Assembly: GCA_951640165.1 (NCBI GenBank)
Contig: OX621249.1
Span: forward strand, 6,995,001 to 7,059,000
DNA length: 64,000 nt
Reading direction: 5' to 3'
From: Pseudoips prasinana
Taxonomy: Eukaryota; Arthropoda; Insecta; Lepidoptera; Nolidae
Part shown: positions 23,170 through 33,968 of the stretch, in pieces
How the letters are laid out: each line of letters begins with the position of its first letter
Position numbering within the stretch: the stretch's first letter is position 1
Notes under the pieces: generated by a model
Told to the model about the DNA's origin: nothing
Database searches by the model: none
Seen by the model: only the letters and a program-made list of their open reading frames with translations
Translations under genes and position numbers: made by a program

Positions 23170-24813
23170 CACTCGCGAGCAACCAAATCGACTCAAGCCT
23201 AGACGGCGCACATATACATTGATTTTCCTAAAACGATAAATGGTAATTACAAAAGTGATATGTCATTCGAAAGCTGAAGAATTAGGCTTTCAATTAACAT
23301 CAATACCTTAAAAAAAACTAAGCGCTGATTTATTGACACATTTTAATTGGCCGTCAGCGTAAATTACCTCTTTAGGAATCCACGACTTGCGCTACCTGCT
23401 CCCGCTATAAAACCCCCCACTTCCGGTTTATCTTATCAGTTGCTTGTTACAGGTTGACCGGTACACATCTCCGTAAATTGCATTCCTTGTTTTCGCTAAC
23501 CCATGGATACCACACCAGAAGAAGCCGCTCAAGTTGTTGCCTTGTTGCAACAAGGGTTAAGTCAGCGAGCAATCGCTGCCCAGCTCCACTTGAGCCAGTC
23601 TTCTGTATCCCGAGTATACAGACGGTTCCAAGAGACTGGTGCCTTCAATCGGAGACCAAGAACGAGCCGCCACCGGTGCACTTCAGAGAGAGACGACCGC
23701 TTCATTGTCTCAACCTCGCTGCGCAATCGACACCTTACGGGCGTTGATGTGCAGCAAGAACTGAGACGTGTACGACAAGTGGCTGTCAGCGAGTGGACAG
23801 TGAGAAGACGCTTGAAGGAAGCCAACTTGACGCCAAAAAGACCTGCGACGGGCCCTAAGTTGACTGCAGGCCACCGACAAGCGCGCCTTCAATTTGCTCG
23901 AGAGCATCTCAATTGGAGCGTTGCGCAATGGCGATCGGTCCTGTTTACTGATGAGTGCAGAATGTGTCTGCATGGCAGTGACAGGAGAGGCCGAGTCTAC
24001 AGGCGTCCGGGAGAACGATTTGCCCAATGTTGTTTCGCTGAAACAGTGGCATATGGCGGCGGTTCCTGCATGATGTGGGCTGGTATCTCTTTAGAGGGAA
24101 AAACCGAACTTGTTTTCGTGCCTGGGGGCGGCCGAGGAGGCGGGCTAACAGCTGATCGGTACATCACCGACATTCTACTGGATCATGTTGTGCCCTACGC
24201 AGGGTTTGTCGGTGAAGACTTCGTGTTAATGCACGACAATGCCCGCTGCCACACGGCACGAGTCACTCGACAGTTTCTGCAAGAGGTCGAATTACGCACG
24301 ATGGACTGGCCTGCGCTCAGTCCTGACATGAATCCCATCGAGCACTTATGGGACGAGCTTAAAAGAAGAGTTCGGGCCAGAAATCCAGTCCCTTCAAGCG
24401 TAGACGAGCTAAAGACAGCATTATTAGAGGAGTGGGACGGCATTCCTCAAGAAAATGTCAAAAAATTGATAAGGTCCATGAAAAACAGACTGCGGGATGT
24501 AATTAGGGCTAGAGGGGGCAATACGAAATACTGATTTAAATAAAATAATTTAATTTTTAATTTTTTTTGTTTAATTTGTCAAATACGAGACACATACCCT
24601 TTTTCCTAAATTCCCGTTTTTCCTACTCTTGCATTCAGACATCATTTATTTCAAAAATGATGGATGGATTTCAATGATAATGATATCAAATTAAAGCTGA
24701 CATCTTAAGCTTTCGAATGACATATCATTTTAATAATTTCCATTCATGATTTTAGTTGTATCAATGTATGTGTGCGCCGACAAGGCTTGAGTCGATTTGG
24801 TTGCTCGCGAGTG
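23170..24813 (+). mobile_element. Tc1-like transposon, copy 1
   Basis: Flanked by TA (23168-23169 and 24814-24815). TIRs start CACTCGCGAGCAACCAAATC, and a second inverted block with GATATGTCATTCGAAAGCT lies about 80-100 bases inside each end. Length is 1644 bp. It differs from the copy at 33969-35612 by one visible substitution (A versus T at 24552) in the non-coding 3' part. It sits in a Ser-codon run of the DUF7869-like gene. Confidence 0.97.
23503..24534 (+). CDS. Tc1/mariner-family transposase (DD34E), copy 1
   Basis: 343 residues, the normal length for Tc1. The N-terminal paired-like DNA-binding region has two HTH units (LSQRAIAAQLHLSQSSVSRV; later VSEWTVRRRLKEANL). The catalytic core has FTDEC, MHDNARCHTA and SPDMNPIEHLWDELK. 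Thirty-four residues separate the second Asp from the Glu, giving DD34E. A Gly-rich loop lies before TADRY. It would cut the element out of DNA and reinsert it at TA. The start at 23503 is the first ATG of the frame and precedes the HTH by the usual distance. The gene is intact and identical to copy 2, so the family has moved recently and may still be active. Confidence 0.97.
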   Translation: MDTTPEEAAQVVALLQQGLSQRAIAAQLHLSQSSVSRVYRRFQETGAFNRRPRTSRHRCTSERDDRFIVSTSLRNRHLTGVDVQQELRRVRQVAVSEWTVRRRLKEANLTPKRPATGPKLTAGHRQARLQFAREHLNWSVAQWRSVLFTDECRMCLHGSDRRGRVYRRPGERFAQCCFAETVAYGGGSCMMWAGISLEGKTELVFVPGGGRGGGLTADRYITDILLDHVVPYAGFVGEDFVLMHDNARCHTARVTRQFLQEVELRTMDWPALSPDMNPIEHLWDELKRRVRARNPVPSSVDELKTALLEEWDGIPQENVKKLIRSMKNRLRDVIRARGGNTKY

Positions 24814-26044
24814 TAGTTCGTCGAGTTCTTCTGACACTGATAATAGGGGTAATATTGATGAGGCTGATGGTAATACGGAAAGTGTTGAAGTTTATAACGA
24901 CCCAGGACCCCTTGTGGATACGAGTGAAGATCACACTGAGCAAGTAATTAATAAAAAGCAGTCAAGAAAGCGACAAAAAAATACACAGCAATGGAAACAA
25001 GCTGTTTCAAAACGTTTAAAAAATAGTGGCCAAGAATACACGACCAAAAGAGGCAAGATCGCACCAGCGAAATCCATGCGCCCTCCATGCAAAACCTCGT
25101 GTCGTCTGTCTTGTTCTACTAAAGTTTCTTTTGAAACGAGGAGTGTGATTTTTAAATCCTACTGGGAATTGGGAACACACCAAAGGCAAAGAGATTTTCT
25201 TGCATCATGTATTAAAAAACAAAATCCTACAACCCGAAGAATCAAGATCACAGCAAATAACACATTTAAACCACCGAGGAAACCGAACTCAACCTATCAT
25301 TTTCTGATAAATGGTGAGGAAATCAGGATTTGTAAGACTTTTTTGCTGAATACTTTATGTATTGGTGAAAAAACATTGCGGAATGTAATTGACAAAATAT
25401 CTGATCAAGCCTTGTTTATAATGAGTCCTGCCGATAATCGCGGAAAGCATAATAACCATTGTAAGGATAATGCTCAAAAAAAACCCAGGCCCCGGCGCAA
25501 ACGGTACATATCTCAAATTCTTAGTATAAAATAGTACTTTCATACTAAAAAAAAATATAGCCAAAAATTCGTTTTTAAACGTAATATTTTGCTAATCCTT
25601 TTTTCGTAAAAGTAATTTTTAAATAGAATTATTTAATGGAAATATGTATATACATATATTTTAACATACTACGCTAACCATTATAATATTCTCAGTGGTT
25701 GTTGCAAGGCGGAGACGCACTAAACTAAACCGGTTATTTGTTCACTCAATACCTTTCCGTCGTCGTCGCTCGCTACAAAAACGAACTAAGAGTCAACTGC
25801 TATTTCACTCGCACTTATAGGTTCCCTGTATTCTCGTACCTTATCAAGTTACCGGCCGAGTGTCACTCATTGTGAAGTCTCGCTCACGCCACGTGACCAA
25901 TACGCAGGCGCAGTCCTTCGTTATACTTCGTTGAGATCTGTGCGCTTCATTGTTTATAATCGACTTTTGTGAACTTATAACCCTGCATACTACTTTGGCA
26001 TTACTTTGGACTTGGATAAGCTTCGCGATTAGTTATTTTTGAAC

Positions 26045-28735
26045 ATGAACAGGTGTGTTGTGTGTGATCGGTCGTTATACCGAGGTATTCGAAGACACGT
26101 TCTGACACAGCGTTTTTTCGAATCCCGGAGAGACTTCGTTGAACGTATTTTCCAGAATTTGCAACCGCTACAAGAGGTAAGATATATAATTATTTACGTG
26201 TACTTATGTAGTATTAAAATAGTCAATATGATAATTATGCATGGGTATTAAACATTCTGTGTATATTTCACATCTGTGTATATGTACCTACAAATACAAT
26301 CTGAAAGCAGAGCAGGTGTACCTACTTATTTTTTATTATGAAAAGCAAGGGGTATGTATGTATAGTCATAACATAAATAAACCGGCTCTGTAGCCTGGGT
26401 GGTAGTGTAACTGCCTCCGACGCACAGGGTCGCGTGTCTGAATCCCACCCAGGGCAAACATTCGTGTGATGAGCACTTGTGTTTGCCTTGTGTCTGGTTG
26501 TTGTTTATTTATATATGTATCTATTTATATATCTGTGTATGTATATCAGCTGTCCGAGACCCACAGTACAGGCTCTGCCTAGTTTGGGGTCGGATGGCCG
26601 TGTGTGAGATGTCCCCACATATTATTATTATTAAACCCCTTACTTTTCATAATAAAACGATAAGTATACCTGCTTTCAGGTTGCATATTGTATAGGTACT
26701 CAGATATGTAATAATAATTACATTAAATATAGCTATGAATAAAAAGATAACATAGATAATCGACCGCGGAAAAATATTAATCGCTAGCACCACATCATTG
26801 TCGACGTTATTTACTAAAATATTTAATTCTATGTTACAGGTAGCTTTCGATGGATCGAGGTCAATATGCCATCCTTGTTGGCATAGGATCGACCATTCTT
26901 TACGTCCTGATCCTGAACCACCAGCTGCTCTTATCCATCAAGCTGGAGGTGCCGCAATCACAGTTCCAGATTTCACTAGGGCGGCCAACACTTCCCGTCG
27001 TTGTATGATGGAGAATTGTGGCAACATGCAACTCCGACAAATGCCTAATTCGATTAAGGTATTTTTACTTAGTTATTATAGATTATACATACCCCCGCTC
27101 GCAAGGATTTGTGAAAACCATCTGAGAAATACATCCTTGGAAGACATGCCTCATAATGTGTCACATCGTGAAACAGATTTTAATAGTGATACTTTTAAAG
27201 ATATTGTGAATATCTATACGCTAGCACTGGAAAATAGATGTCAATTGGATTTTGATAATATAAACGAAATATCACAAGAAGATTTACATTTCTGGACTGG
27301 CTTAAGTCATGAACAATTTGATACTTTATTGTCACAAGTACCGACCTTGTCTCGGAGATCTAGTTCTGCTCGAAAAGACTTAGGCATTTACCTTTCTAAA
27401 ATAAGAACAGGTGAACCCAGTATTAGATTGGCAACCACTTTTAATACATCTCGGCAAAGTATAGACCGAAAAGTCGCGCTGGTGAGAGAATGTCTTTACA
27501 ATGATTTCGTTCCTTTGCATTTGGGCCTGGATCATATCAGCAGAGAAGAAGTAATCCAAAGAAACAGAATTCTCCCTAATTACATCTTTGGGAATGACCA
27601 ATCAACAAAAGCGTTGATAATATGTGACGGCGGTTACATTTTTATCCAAAAAAGCTCCAATTTCCTTTTCCAAAGGAATAGCTACAGCCTCCATAAGTAT
27701 ACCAATTTGATAAAACCTTTTATGTTGGTCTGCGGTGATGGACATATTATAGACGTTACAGGTCCATACTCAGCTTCGACCTCTGATGCTTCCATCATGC
27801 AGCAGATTTTACAAAATCATGATGGCCCATACGAAGAAGCACCGATTAATTATTATCTTGAACAAAACGATGCGTTCATTCTTGACAGGGGATTCCGTGA
27901 CGCAATTCCTCTTCTAGAAACATATGGTTATGACGTGCACATGCCCCCGACCAAAAGACGTGGTGAAACCCAGCTGACATGTGAAGAAGCCAATAAATCT
28001 AGGCTGGTCACCTTATGCCGCTGGGTCGTAGAGACAATCAATGGACGGTTTAAACGTGATTATAAGATTTTTAGATACAGAGTATTTAATCGAGCATTGC
28101 CCTCAACAATGACTGACTATAAGATAGCCGCAGCGCTTATCAATGCCTTCCAAGAACCCTATGAGGACAGTCAATATACTGAACAATTCGTTGATATTAT
28201 AAATAGGAATGTGCACAAGCCAAACCTTTTGGCAGACTACGTCATTGAGCACAATTTAAACAGACATAGAGCCGCATTTGTTCGTTTGGAAGCAAATGAC
28301 CAGACGTTGGAAGATTTCCCCAGACTTTCCCAAGAAGAGTTGATATTGTTTGCTGTGGGCACTTATCACTGTAAAATAGCACGCTCCTATTGCAGTGAGC
28401 ACATTAAACAAACAGGTGTCTACGAAATTGAAGTATATAGACATCCGGTGCTCGTAACAATTAATGGCGAAAGCGGTGTTTTAATAAGATGCCGTATACA
28501 ATCGCGGCATGTAAGGAACAGAACTTACTATACATATATTTTGTATAGAAGAGAAACCGGTATTAATGCAATTTCAGAGCATTATTGCTCTTGTATACAT
28601 GGCAAAAGAACTTTGGGTAGCTGCGCCCATATTATGAGTGTACTGTATTACTTGGGTTGGGCCAGACATCAAAATGATTTTAATCATCCCGGATACACTC
28701 TGGAAGATGTAATCATAGACTTAGAGAACCAATAA
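26045..28735 (+). CDS. DDE_Tnp_4 transposase with zinc fingers and SWIM finger (copy 2)
   Basis: Exons 26045-26176 and 26840-28735, phase-0 intron, about 675 residues. Exon 1 carries CVVCDRSLYRG. Exon 2 starts VAFDG with CHPCW. A C-x4-C...CENH finger follows (SRRCMMENC). The HTH region is KIRTGEPSIRLATTFNTSR. Catalytic motifs are CDGGYIFIQKSSNF, LDRGFRD and CRWVVETINGRFKRD. The SWIM motif is CSCIHGKRTLGSCAH. All features match copies 1 and 3 at the same spacing, while the sequence is clearly diverged. No stops or shifts are visible. The intron is long because a tRNA-type SINE has inserted in it. Confidence 0.87.
26382..26635 (+). mobile_element. tRNA-derived SINE
   Basis: The head GGCTCTGTAGCCTGGGTGG, then TAACTGCC and GTGTCTGAATCCC, fits A and B boxes of an RNA polymerase III promoter. 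The body continues with GTGTTTGCCTTGTGTCTGG and CCGAGACCCACAG, ending in (ATT)n at about 26620-26635. It sits inside the intron of the copy 2 SWIM transposase. Confidence 0.75.
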
Positions 28736-31675
28736 TGTGTACAATAATAAAATAATTTCATTTGCCTACTCTTGTTTTTTATTAAGTTTACCCTAACATT
28801 GCACAAAATGTAGATGGCGTTGTCAAAATAGATGCCTAAATGTCATTTATAGAATAAGAGTAAAGAAAGAAATAATTAAAAAAAAATCACATTTTTGAAG
28901 CTCCTTACATAAAACAACTAGCAATTTATGACATTTAAAAAAAGATTTTGGTAATGCCCCCTACTGAATATTATGTCACATATAAATACTTAAAATCTGA
29001 GATACATTTTATTTGCGCCGGGCCTGGGTTTTTTCCCCATACATTGTGAGCATTGTTCTTTAAGCGATGAAGTCGTGAAATCGGTCCGAAATCATATAAA
29101 TTCCATTCCTAGAACAGAAAGTCACTACTTAAGGGCTAATACAACCAGGGAATATATAGATGGAAGTTTAACTATAGCGGAGCTTCATCGTGATTACAAA
29201 AAGATTCAAGAAACCGCTGGAAAGGAATTTGCAAATTATGATGCCTACTATCGAATTTTTAATACTGATTTCAATCTTGGTTTGTTTATTCCCCGAAAAG
29301 ATCAGTGCGATGAATGTGAGGCGTACAAAAACTCTAACGATAAGGAACCACTGATGGAAAAATACAAAAAACACCTAGAAGAGAAAAGTTTAAGCAGATT
29401 AGAACTAAAACACGACACAGAACAATGCAAAAATAGTGATTCTAATAATATAGTTGCCATTTTCGATCTACAGGCAGTCTTACCTTGTCCAATTGGCCAG
29501 TCATCAGCTTTCTTTTATAAGTCCAAGTTAAATTGTTACAATTTTACGGTGAGGACTCATTTTCTAATTAGTTAATTATAGTGTTAAAATTAATCAATTT
29601 ATGTTCGAATGTACCTAATGTATATTTTGTTTTAGGTATCCAATATAAAAGACGATACCACAATTTGCTTTTTCTGGCATGAGGGTCTTGGCAAACGCGG
29701 CGCCAATGAAATAGGAACATGCCTTTACAAGTTTTTGGAGGATCTTTCTAACAAACAACCAGATAAAGACATAATATTTTATTCGGATAATTGCTGCGGG
29801 CAGCAAAAAAATAAGTAAGTTTGTTGCCTTTTATAATACAATTAATTTACAGTAGATTTAGATAAATAGGAGTGATTGTTGTTATAATTCATACTGAACA
29901 ATATAGGTAGGTAATGTACTTATAATGTAAATAATTATTTCTACTTGTTTCAGATTCGTTTTTGGAATGTATTATTATGCTGTCAACACATTGCCTATAA
30001 AGTCAATAACACACAAATTCCTTATTAGGGGTCATACCCAGAATAAAGCTGATGCCGTCCATTCTGTAATAGAAAAAAACGTTAAGCGAGCTAAAAAGGC
30101 TGGACCTATATACACTCCAGCAGAATACATCAGTCTTATTAAAAATGCTAAGAAAAAGGGTGTTCAATTTACCGTTAAAGAAATGAATTTTGATTCTTTC
30201 ATTGATATGAAGCTGTTATCTGAAGATATTAATTTGAATGCAAACAAGGATGTTGAAGGAAATACTTTTAAAATATTGGATACGAAAGCGATAAAATTTA
30301 TGAAAGATTCAGAGATATACCAATTTAAGTGCAGCTACAAAACCGACGATTGGACAGCAGCGAGAATTCGAACAGGTCGTATCGGTAATAAAAAAAGTGT
30401 GAAAGATGTCACACTAAACCAGCTCTATAAGGAAAAGTTACCAATCCCTCACAGAAAAAAAGAAGACATTCGTCAATTGATATCCTCAAATATAGTTCCT
30501 AAGTTCTATGAACAATATTTTAACAACCTTTTTTAAGAAAAGGAGAGAGAGCTAGAACTGATTCGTTAGTAAGAAAAAAATAATTGTTATAAAGATATTT
30601 TTATATTTTTTAATTAATATTTTTTGAAGTGTGATTCTAAAGAATTTCATTTGCATAACAGTGAATCTTGTTAAAAATAATGTCACTGTTATTTTTGTTA
30701 TCTTCTATAATTCTATTTTCATTGTGATTCCAAAGAGACACAAACGTGAGATTATTGACGACTGATTAGTAAGACTATAATGATAGTTTAAGTATTATAT
30801 TTCGTGAAAGTTACTACATTTTTTTTACTTTATAAGAAAATAAAAAGTTTATACGGAACAACAAGGTATTTTTATTCGAAAATCATCCTAAATTAAAGCT
30901 CAAATTTAGTCCTAATTACAAAATAATATACATTTTGGTAGAACAAGGGCACAAATGTATCCCTTCCTTAAAATTAAAATTAATTGAAAAAAAACTAAAA
31001 GTTCTTAATTCTTGTTAACTATACGCCTAAAAAGGATATAGTATATAGTTTATATCATGCAAAGAAGAAAAACTTTCGAGCAATATTAACAGAGCAAGAC
31101 CTCACTGAATGCAATAAATATCTTAAAATAGCTCTCCTGTAAAATAGCAAAAACTGCAATTATGCCCTTGTTCTACCGAAGGTGCGATATAATACTGTTA
31201 AGACCGGATAATGCCTACAGTCGTTGTAAGCAGATTCCGTTGAGTAAAAGAAACAGAGAAGCAAACCTCATTATGGTGCGTCACAAAAAGTGTAACCACT
31301 AGTTAACAGTGACGACGTAGCTACATTTTTACGTTAATATTATCTTACTTACACGACCGGTGTAGGGAAGGCAAGGACAATACCGTCGCTAAGATTAGAC
31401 AAAGACAAACACATAGAAATTTGGTGTTGCTGATCGTAGAATAATATAGTAGATAATAATAATAATAGAGAGAGTGAGATTTTACAGCTAATTAGCTAGT
31501 TTTGTTTAAAGTTATTTTGTAATGTAATCATTTATCAATTTCTTATTAAATGAAGTAAGTATGACTCATAAAATTAATAACATTAAGTAATACTAGATAC
31601 GTAGTATTAGGATCCGACGCATGACCAGTTATTACGTGCCTGTAGGCATTTCTGACGTCAGTTTGTATAAACTTG

Positions 31676-31716
31676 ACTTATGACTGACTATATATGATGT
31701 ATAGTCAGTCATAAGT
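31676..31716. repeat. Perfect 17-bp hairpin, 7-nt loop
   Basis: ACTTATGACTGACTATA (31676-31692) and its exact reverse complement (31700-31716) around TATGATG. A second hairpin with 13-bp arms follows at 31743-31755 and 31774-31786. Together they may be the end of a small foldback or MITE element. Confidence 0.85.
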
Positions 31717-32409
31717 TAGTTAGTCTATACAATTTATAATTTATAGTAATATAGTATATAATAGTTATTCTACACTATATTACTATTCCAGAAACTACAA
31801 GTTCTCCCAATATTGTGGAAATTCTGAACAATGTTTTAGTGGTAACACTGAACCTTACATACAATATCTAATGTTTTACTTCAGTTTTTGCGTTATTAAC
31901 TAAAATTCTGCGTGGAAAGTAATTCAGCTTGATTTTATTTGTTTTTGCGACCTTGAATCGCATTCTTTCACTACGCATTTAGCCATTTTTGTCTCGGTTC
32001 AACGAGTTTGGCGTCTCACTAACTACAGAACTGACGTTAGCTGCACATATGGCTCTGGCCATATGTGCTGTGGCTACACATTGGCGCGGCGATTACTAAT
32101 CTAGTAGTTGTGTATATATCAGTGGAGTATTCAGAACTCGTCACTCTTACAGTTTTAGTGGGAAGGAATCGATTAACCCCGTATCTCTGTTTACTAATCT
32201 TTAAACTTAGAATTTGTTAAGGTAAAGTTCGAAAGCCATTTTTCCACATCGCAATGGTAATTACAATAGAATCCCTCTGACAATTAGTATATGGAGAAAA
32301 TATATGGACTAAGTTGAGCGGTTGTATTTCTAACTACGCCAACTACTTTGTACCTATATTCTGGCAAATAAATATTTCATTCATTCGTTCATTCATTAAT
32401 ATTTATTTT

Positions 32410-32580
32410 ATCAAGTTTGAGCATTTTTTGGGCAGGCCACCTACAAGATGGACCGATGATCTTATGCGGGTCCGGGCGACTGCTGGATGCGAATACCGCA
32501 ATTGTAGAGATCTTTGGGGGAGTCCAGCAGTGGACGTCTTTCGGCTGATATGATGATTATGATGATGATAAGCATTTTTA
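32410..32580 (+). pseudogene. 5'-truncated RTE-like LINE 3' end
   Basis: The frame encodes LGRPPTRWTDDLMRVRATAG, then WGSPAVDVFRLI and a stop, followed by (GAT)n (about 32550-32570). This is the standard C-terminal tail and simple-repeat tail of RTE-type LINEs in insects. Only the last 45 or so codons remain. Confidence 0.65.
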
Positions 32581-32900
32581 AAGTAGTCGTAAAGAATTGT
32601 ATGTATTCTGGCGCAATGAAAATTGCGTAACTGTTGTAGACCGACAAGGGAGATAAGTATTTATTGAATTTTATCACGCCGATGAATACTAATTACTCCA
32701 AATAATAATATGTGTTTAACACTATGCTAAGTATGTATCCAAAAGTAGGCGTTCATTGCCAGTTGCCCTCAGTGATTCGAAAATGGTGGTCCATGGACGA
32801 AGTTCTCTAACTAGGCGCGTCGTGAGTTTGCTGAGTGGCTTGAACAACTCTAACATTAGACTAACCACAACCACACGGTTCCACACAGGGCTTCTTTTGC

Positions 32901-33048
32901 ATTTGTCTAAACACACACTTTTGAGCTCATTCGTTCATTCATGTGAATGAATGAGTAATACTATACATACTTTGAACTTAACTTTTTATTTTCCGATATA
33001 TGAATGAACAATGAGTTCAGGAATGTGTGTTTTTGTGTTCAGACAAAT
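32901..33048. repeat. Short foldback repeat (MITE-like)
   Basis: ATTTGTCTAAACACACAC with GAGCTCATTCGTTCATTCAT at the left matches the reverse complement of GAATGAACAATGAGTTC with GTGTGT and CAGACAAAT at the right, with several mismatches. It is about 148 bp long with no coding content. Confidence 0.6.
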
Positions 33049-33253
33049 GATGAGCAATGAGTACCCATAATGTTTTATTGCCAACCCCGTAACATTTCGA
33101 CACAGCTTGAGTAACTTTATATCTTTCGCTTTCAATTGCCGAGTCTATCTACTGTCGAGTGATTGAGATAAAACATGCCTCCAGCTAATGTAGTAGTGTA
33201 AATGTTTTTTCTTAAAATAAGTTTCGCTTAATATGATGCTATTTATCATGTAG

Positions 33254-33402
33254 TGGTGCAGAACATTCGCGCTGAATGCGTCAAATGGCGGGAAAAAGCA
33301 AGGGCATTGCAACGAGACGTGGAGAAGCTGCAGTCTGAGCGGGACTCGGTCCCCAAACAACTTCAACGGATCGGGAGTACTGCCGAGCAACCCGAGACTG
33401 AA
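33254..33402 (+). CDS. mad1: Host exon C, Mad1-like coiled coil
   Basis: AG at 33252-33253 and a consensus GTAAGT donor at 33403 bound 149 nt. The first two bases complete the codon left by exon B. The protein VVQNIRAECVKWREKARALQ...EKLQSERDSVPKQ is again charged coiled coil and ends on a codon boundary. Three exons with matching phases over 22 kb of transposons make a real gene very likely. No further exon was identified downstream. 33403-33968 is intron with a small repeat (TTTTTCTTATT and AAACTGCCC occur twice). Confidence 0.7.
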
Positions 33403-33968
33403 GTAAGTGAAACTATAGAGCTAGTGCCCGGCGTGCTAGGAATTCTTATTTCTACCAAGTTGGCGATGATTAGCGGTCACTATGGTTACTCACGCTCTGC
33501 TGACCCTTTTCTCTACCGCAAAGAGCTTTGGTAGCCTCGGTATCTACTACTTACCTAGAAATATTACCATAATAATGGTAGTACTTGTAATGTAATAATA
33601 ATATAATATGTGTTCTGTAAGCAAAGGTATATTCCCAGTCGCTGCTTGTAGAACGAAAGAACGCGGTCGTTTACCCCATAAACATTGCTTTAAAAAACAT
33701 TTCAAGACGCATTTACTCGAAAAACAAAAAACTGATCAATTGTAATTGTAACTTACTTAGGTTATGCACGTCGCCAGCCAAGGCCATAGCAAGTATTTCC
33801 GGTCTTTTTCTTATTTTATTATTAAACTGCCCGGATCATGTAAATATCACAAAACACGTGGCAAGGATCTTTTTCTTATTAAACTGCCCACATTCACATT
33901 CATATTTAACGTAATATTTTATACTTTGACAGTTTTTGATAGGTAAACACAGCAATGACGCAATACTA

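Larger units (their letters stand above)
25465..29060 (+). mobile_element. DDE_Tnp_4-SWIM transposon, copy 2
   Basis: Inverted ends share AAAAAACCCAGGCC and CGGCGCAAA (about 25477-25500 and 29012-29035), and an outer AATGCTCA block is also inverted. TAA at 25462-25464 and 29061-29063 could be the target duplication, but the gene frame of the host element rejoins best if the junction is at CATTGT (25457-25462 and about 29043-29048). The ends are therefore uncertain by about 20 bases. It is inserted in the DUF7869-like gene. A SINE lies in its transposase intron. Confidence 0.65.
22456..30536 (+). pseudogene. Transposase-like gene of the DUF7869 type, interrupted twice
   Basis: Exons: 22456-22606, 22686-22889, 22975 to 23169 continued at 24816 to about 25460, then about 29030-29548, 29636-29814 and 29954-30536, all with GT-AG borders. 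The N-terminus is acidic and Ser-rich. A cysteine cluster follows (MRPPCKTSCRLSC), then TYHFLINGEEIRICKTFLLN, then IPRKDQCDECEAYK. The C-terminal domain has FFWHEGLGKRGANEIG, FYSDNCCGQQKNK and FLIRGHTQNKADAVHS, characteristic of the DUF7869 proteins abundant in arthropods and probably an RNase H-like nuclease (inference). The Tc1 insertion lies in the Ser codon run and removing it restores the frame. A relative lies at 45755-46811. Confidence 0.7.
21745..31190 (+). mobile_element. DUF7869-like DNA transposon of unassigned superfamily, with nested insertions
   Basis: TIRs of about 32 bp (TATCGCACCTTCGGTAGAAC, then AAGGGCA and AATTG) start near 21745 and return inverted ending near 31190. The direct repeat AATACT flanks both ends (21739-21744 and 31191-31196), suggesting a 6-bp target duplication. 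Inside is one multi-exon gene on the + strand. It was later hit by a Tc1 element (23170-24813) and a SWIM-transposase element (about 25465-29060). Removing these leaves about 4.2 kb. From 30537 to 31150 the sequence is AT-rich and non-coding. The superfamily is not clear from sequence alone. Confidence 0.75.
31197..33253 (+). other. Mad1-like intron segment with hairpins and retroelement debris
   Basis: No gene is recognisable. It contains two perfect hairpins at 31676-31716 and 31743-31786, a third at 32043-32068 (11-bp arms around TCTG), the 3' end of an RTE-like LINE at 32410-32580 and a foldback repeat at 32901-33048. The rest is AT-rich with no clear identity. It lies between the DUF7869-like transposon and exon C. 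Confidence 0.5.

Noticed and set aside
23562..24443. Minus-strand frames of 82-105 codons under the Tc1 gene
   Set aside because: Antisense shadows of the transposase frame; the same shadows recur at 34361-35242.
26382..26460. A tRNA gene
   Set aside because: A and B boxes are present but the cloverleaf is incomplete and the segment continues into a SINE body with an (ATT)n tail.
33600..33760. A possible further Mad1 exon or LINE tail (CRTKERGRLPHKHCFKKHFKTHLLEKQ)
   Set aside because: No splice sites fit the phase-0 end of exon C, and the similarity to LINE C-terminal tails is too weak to call.
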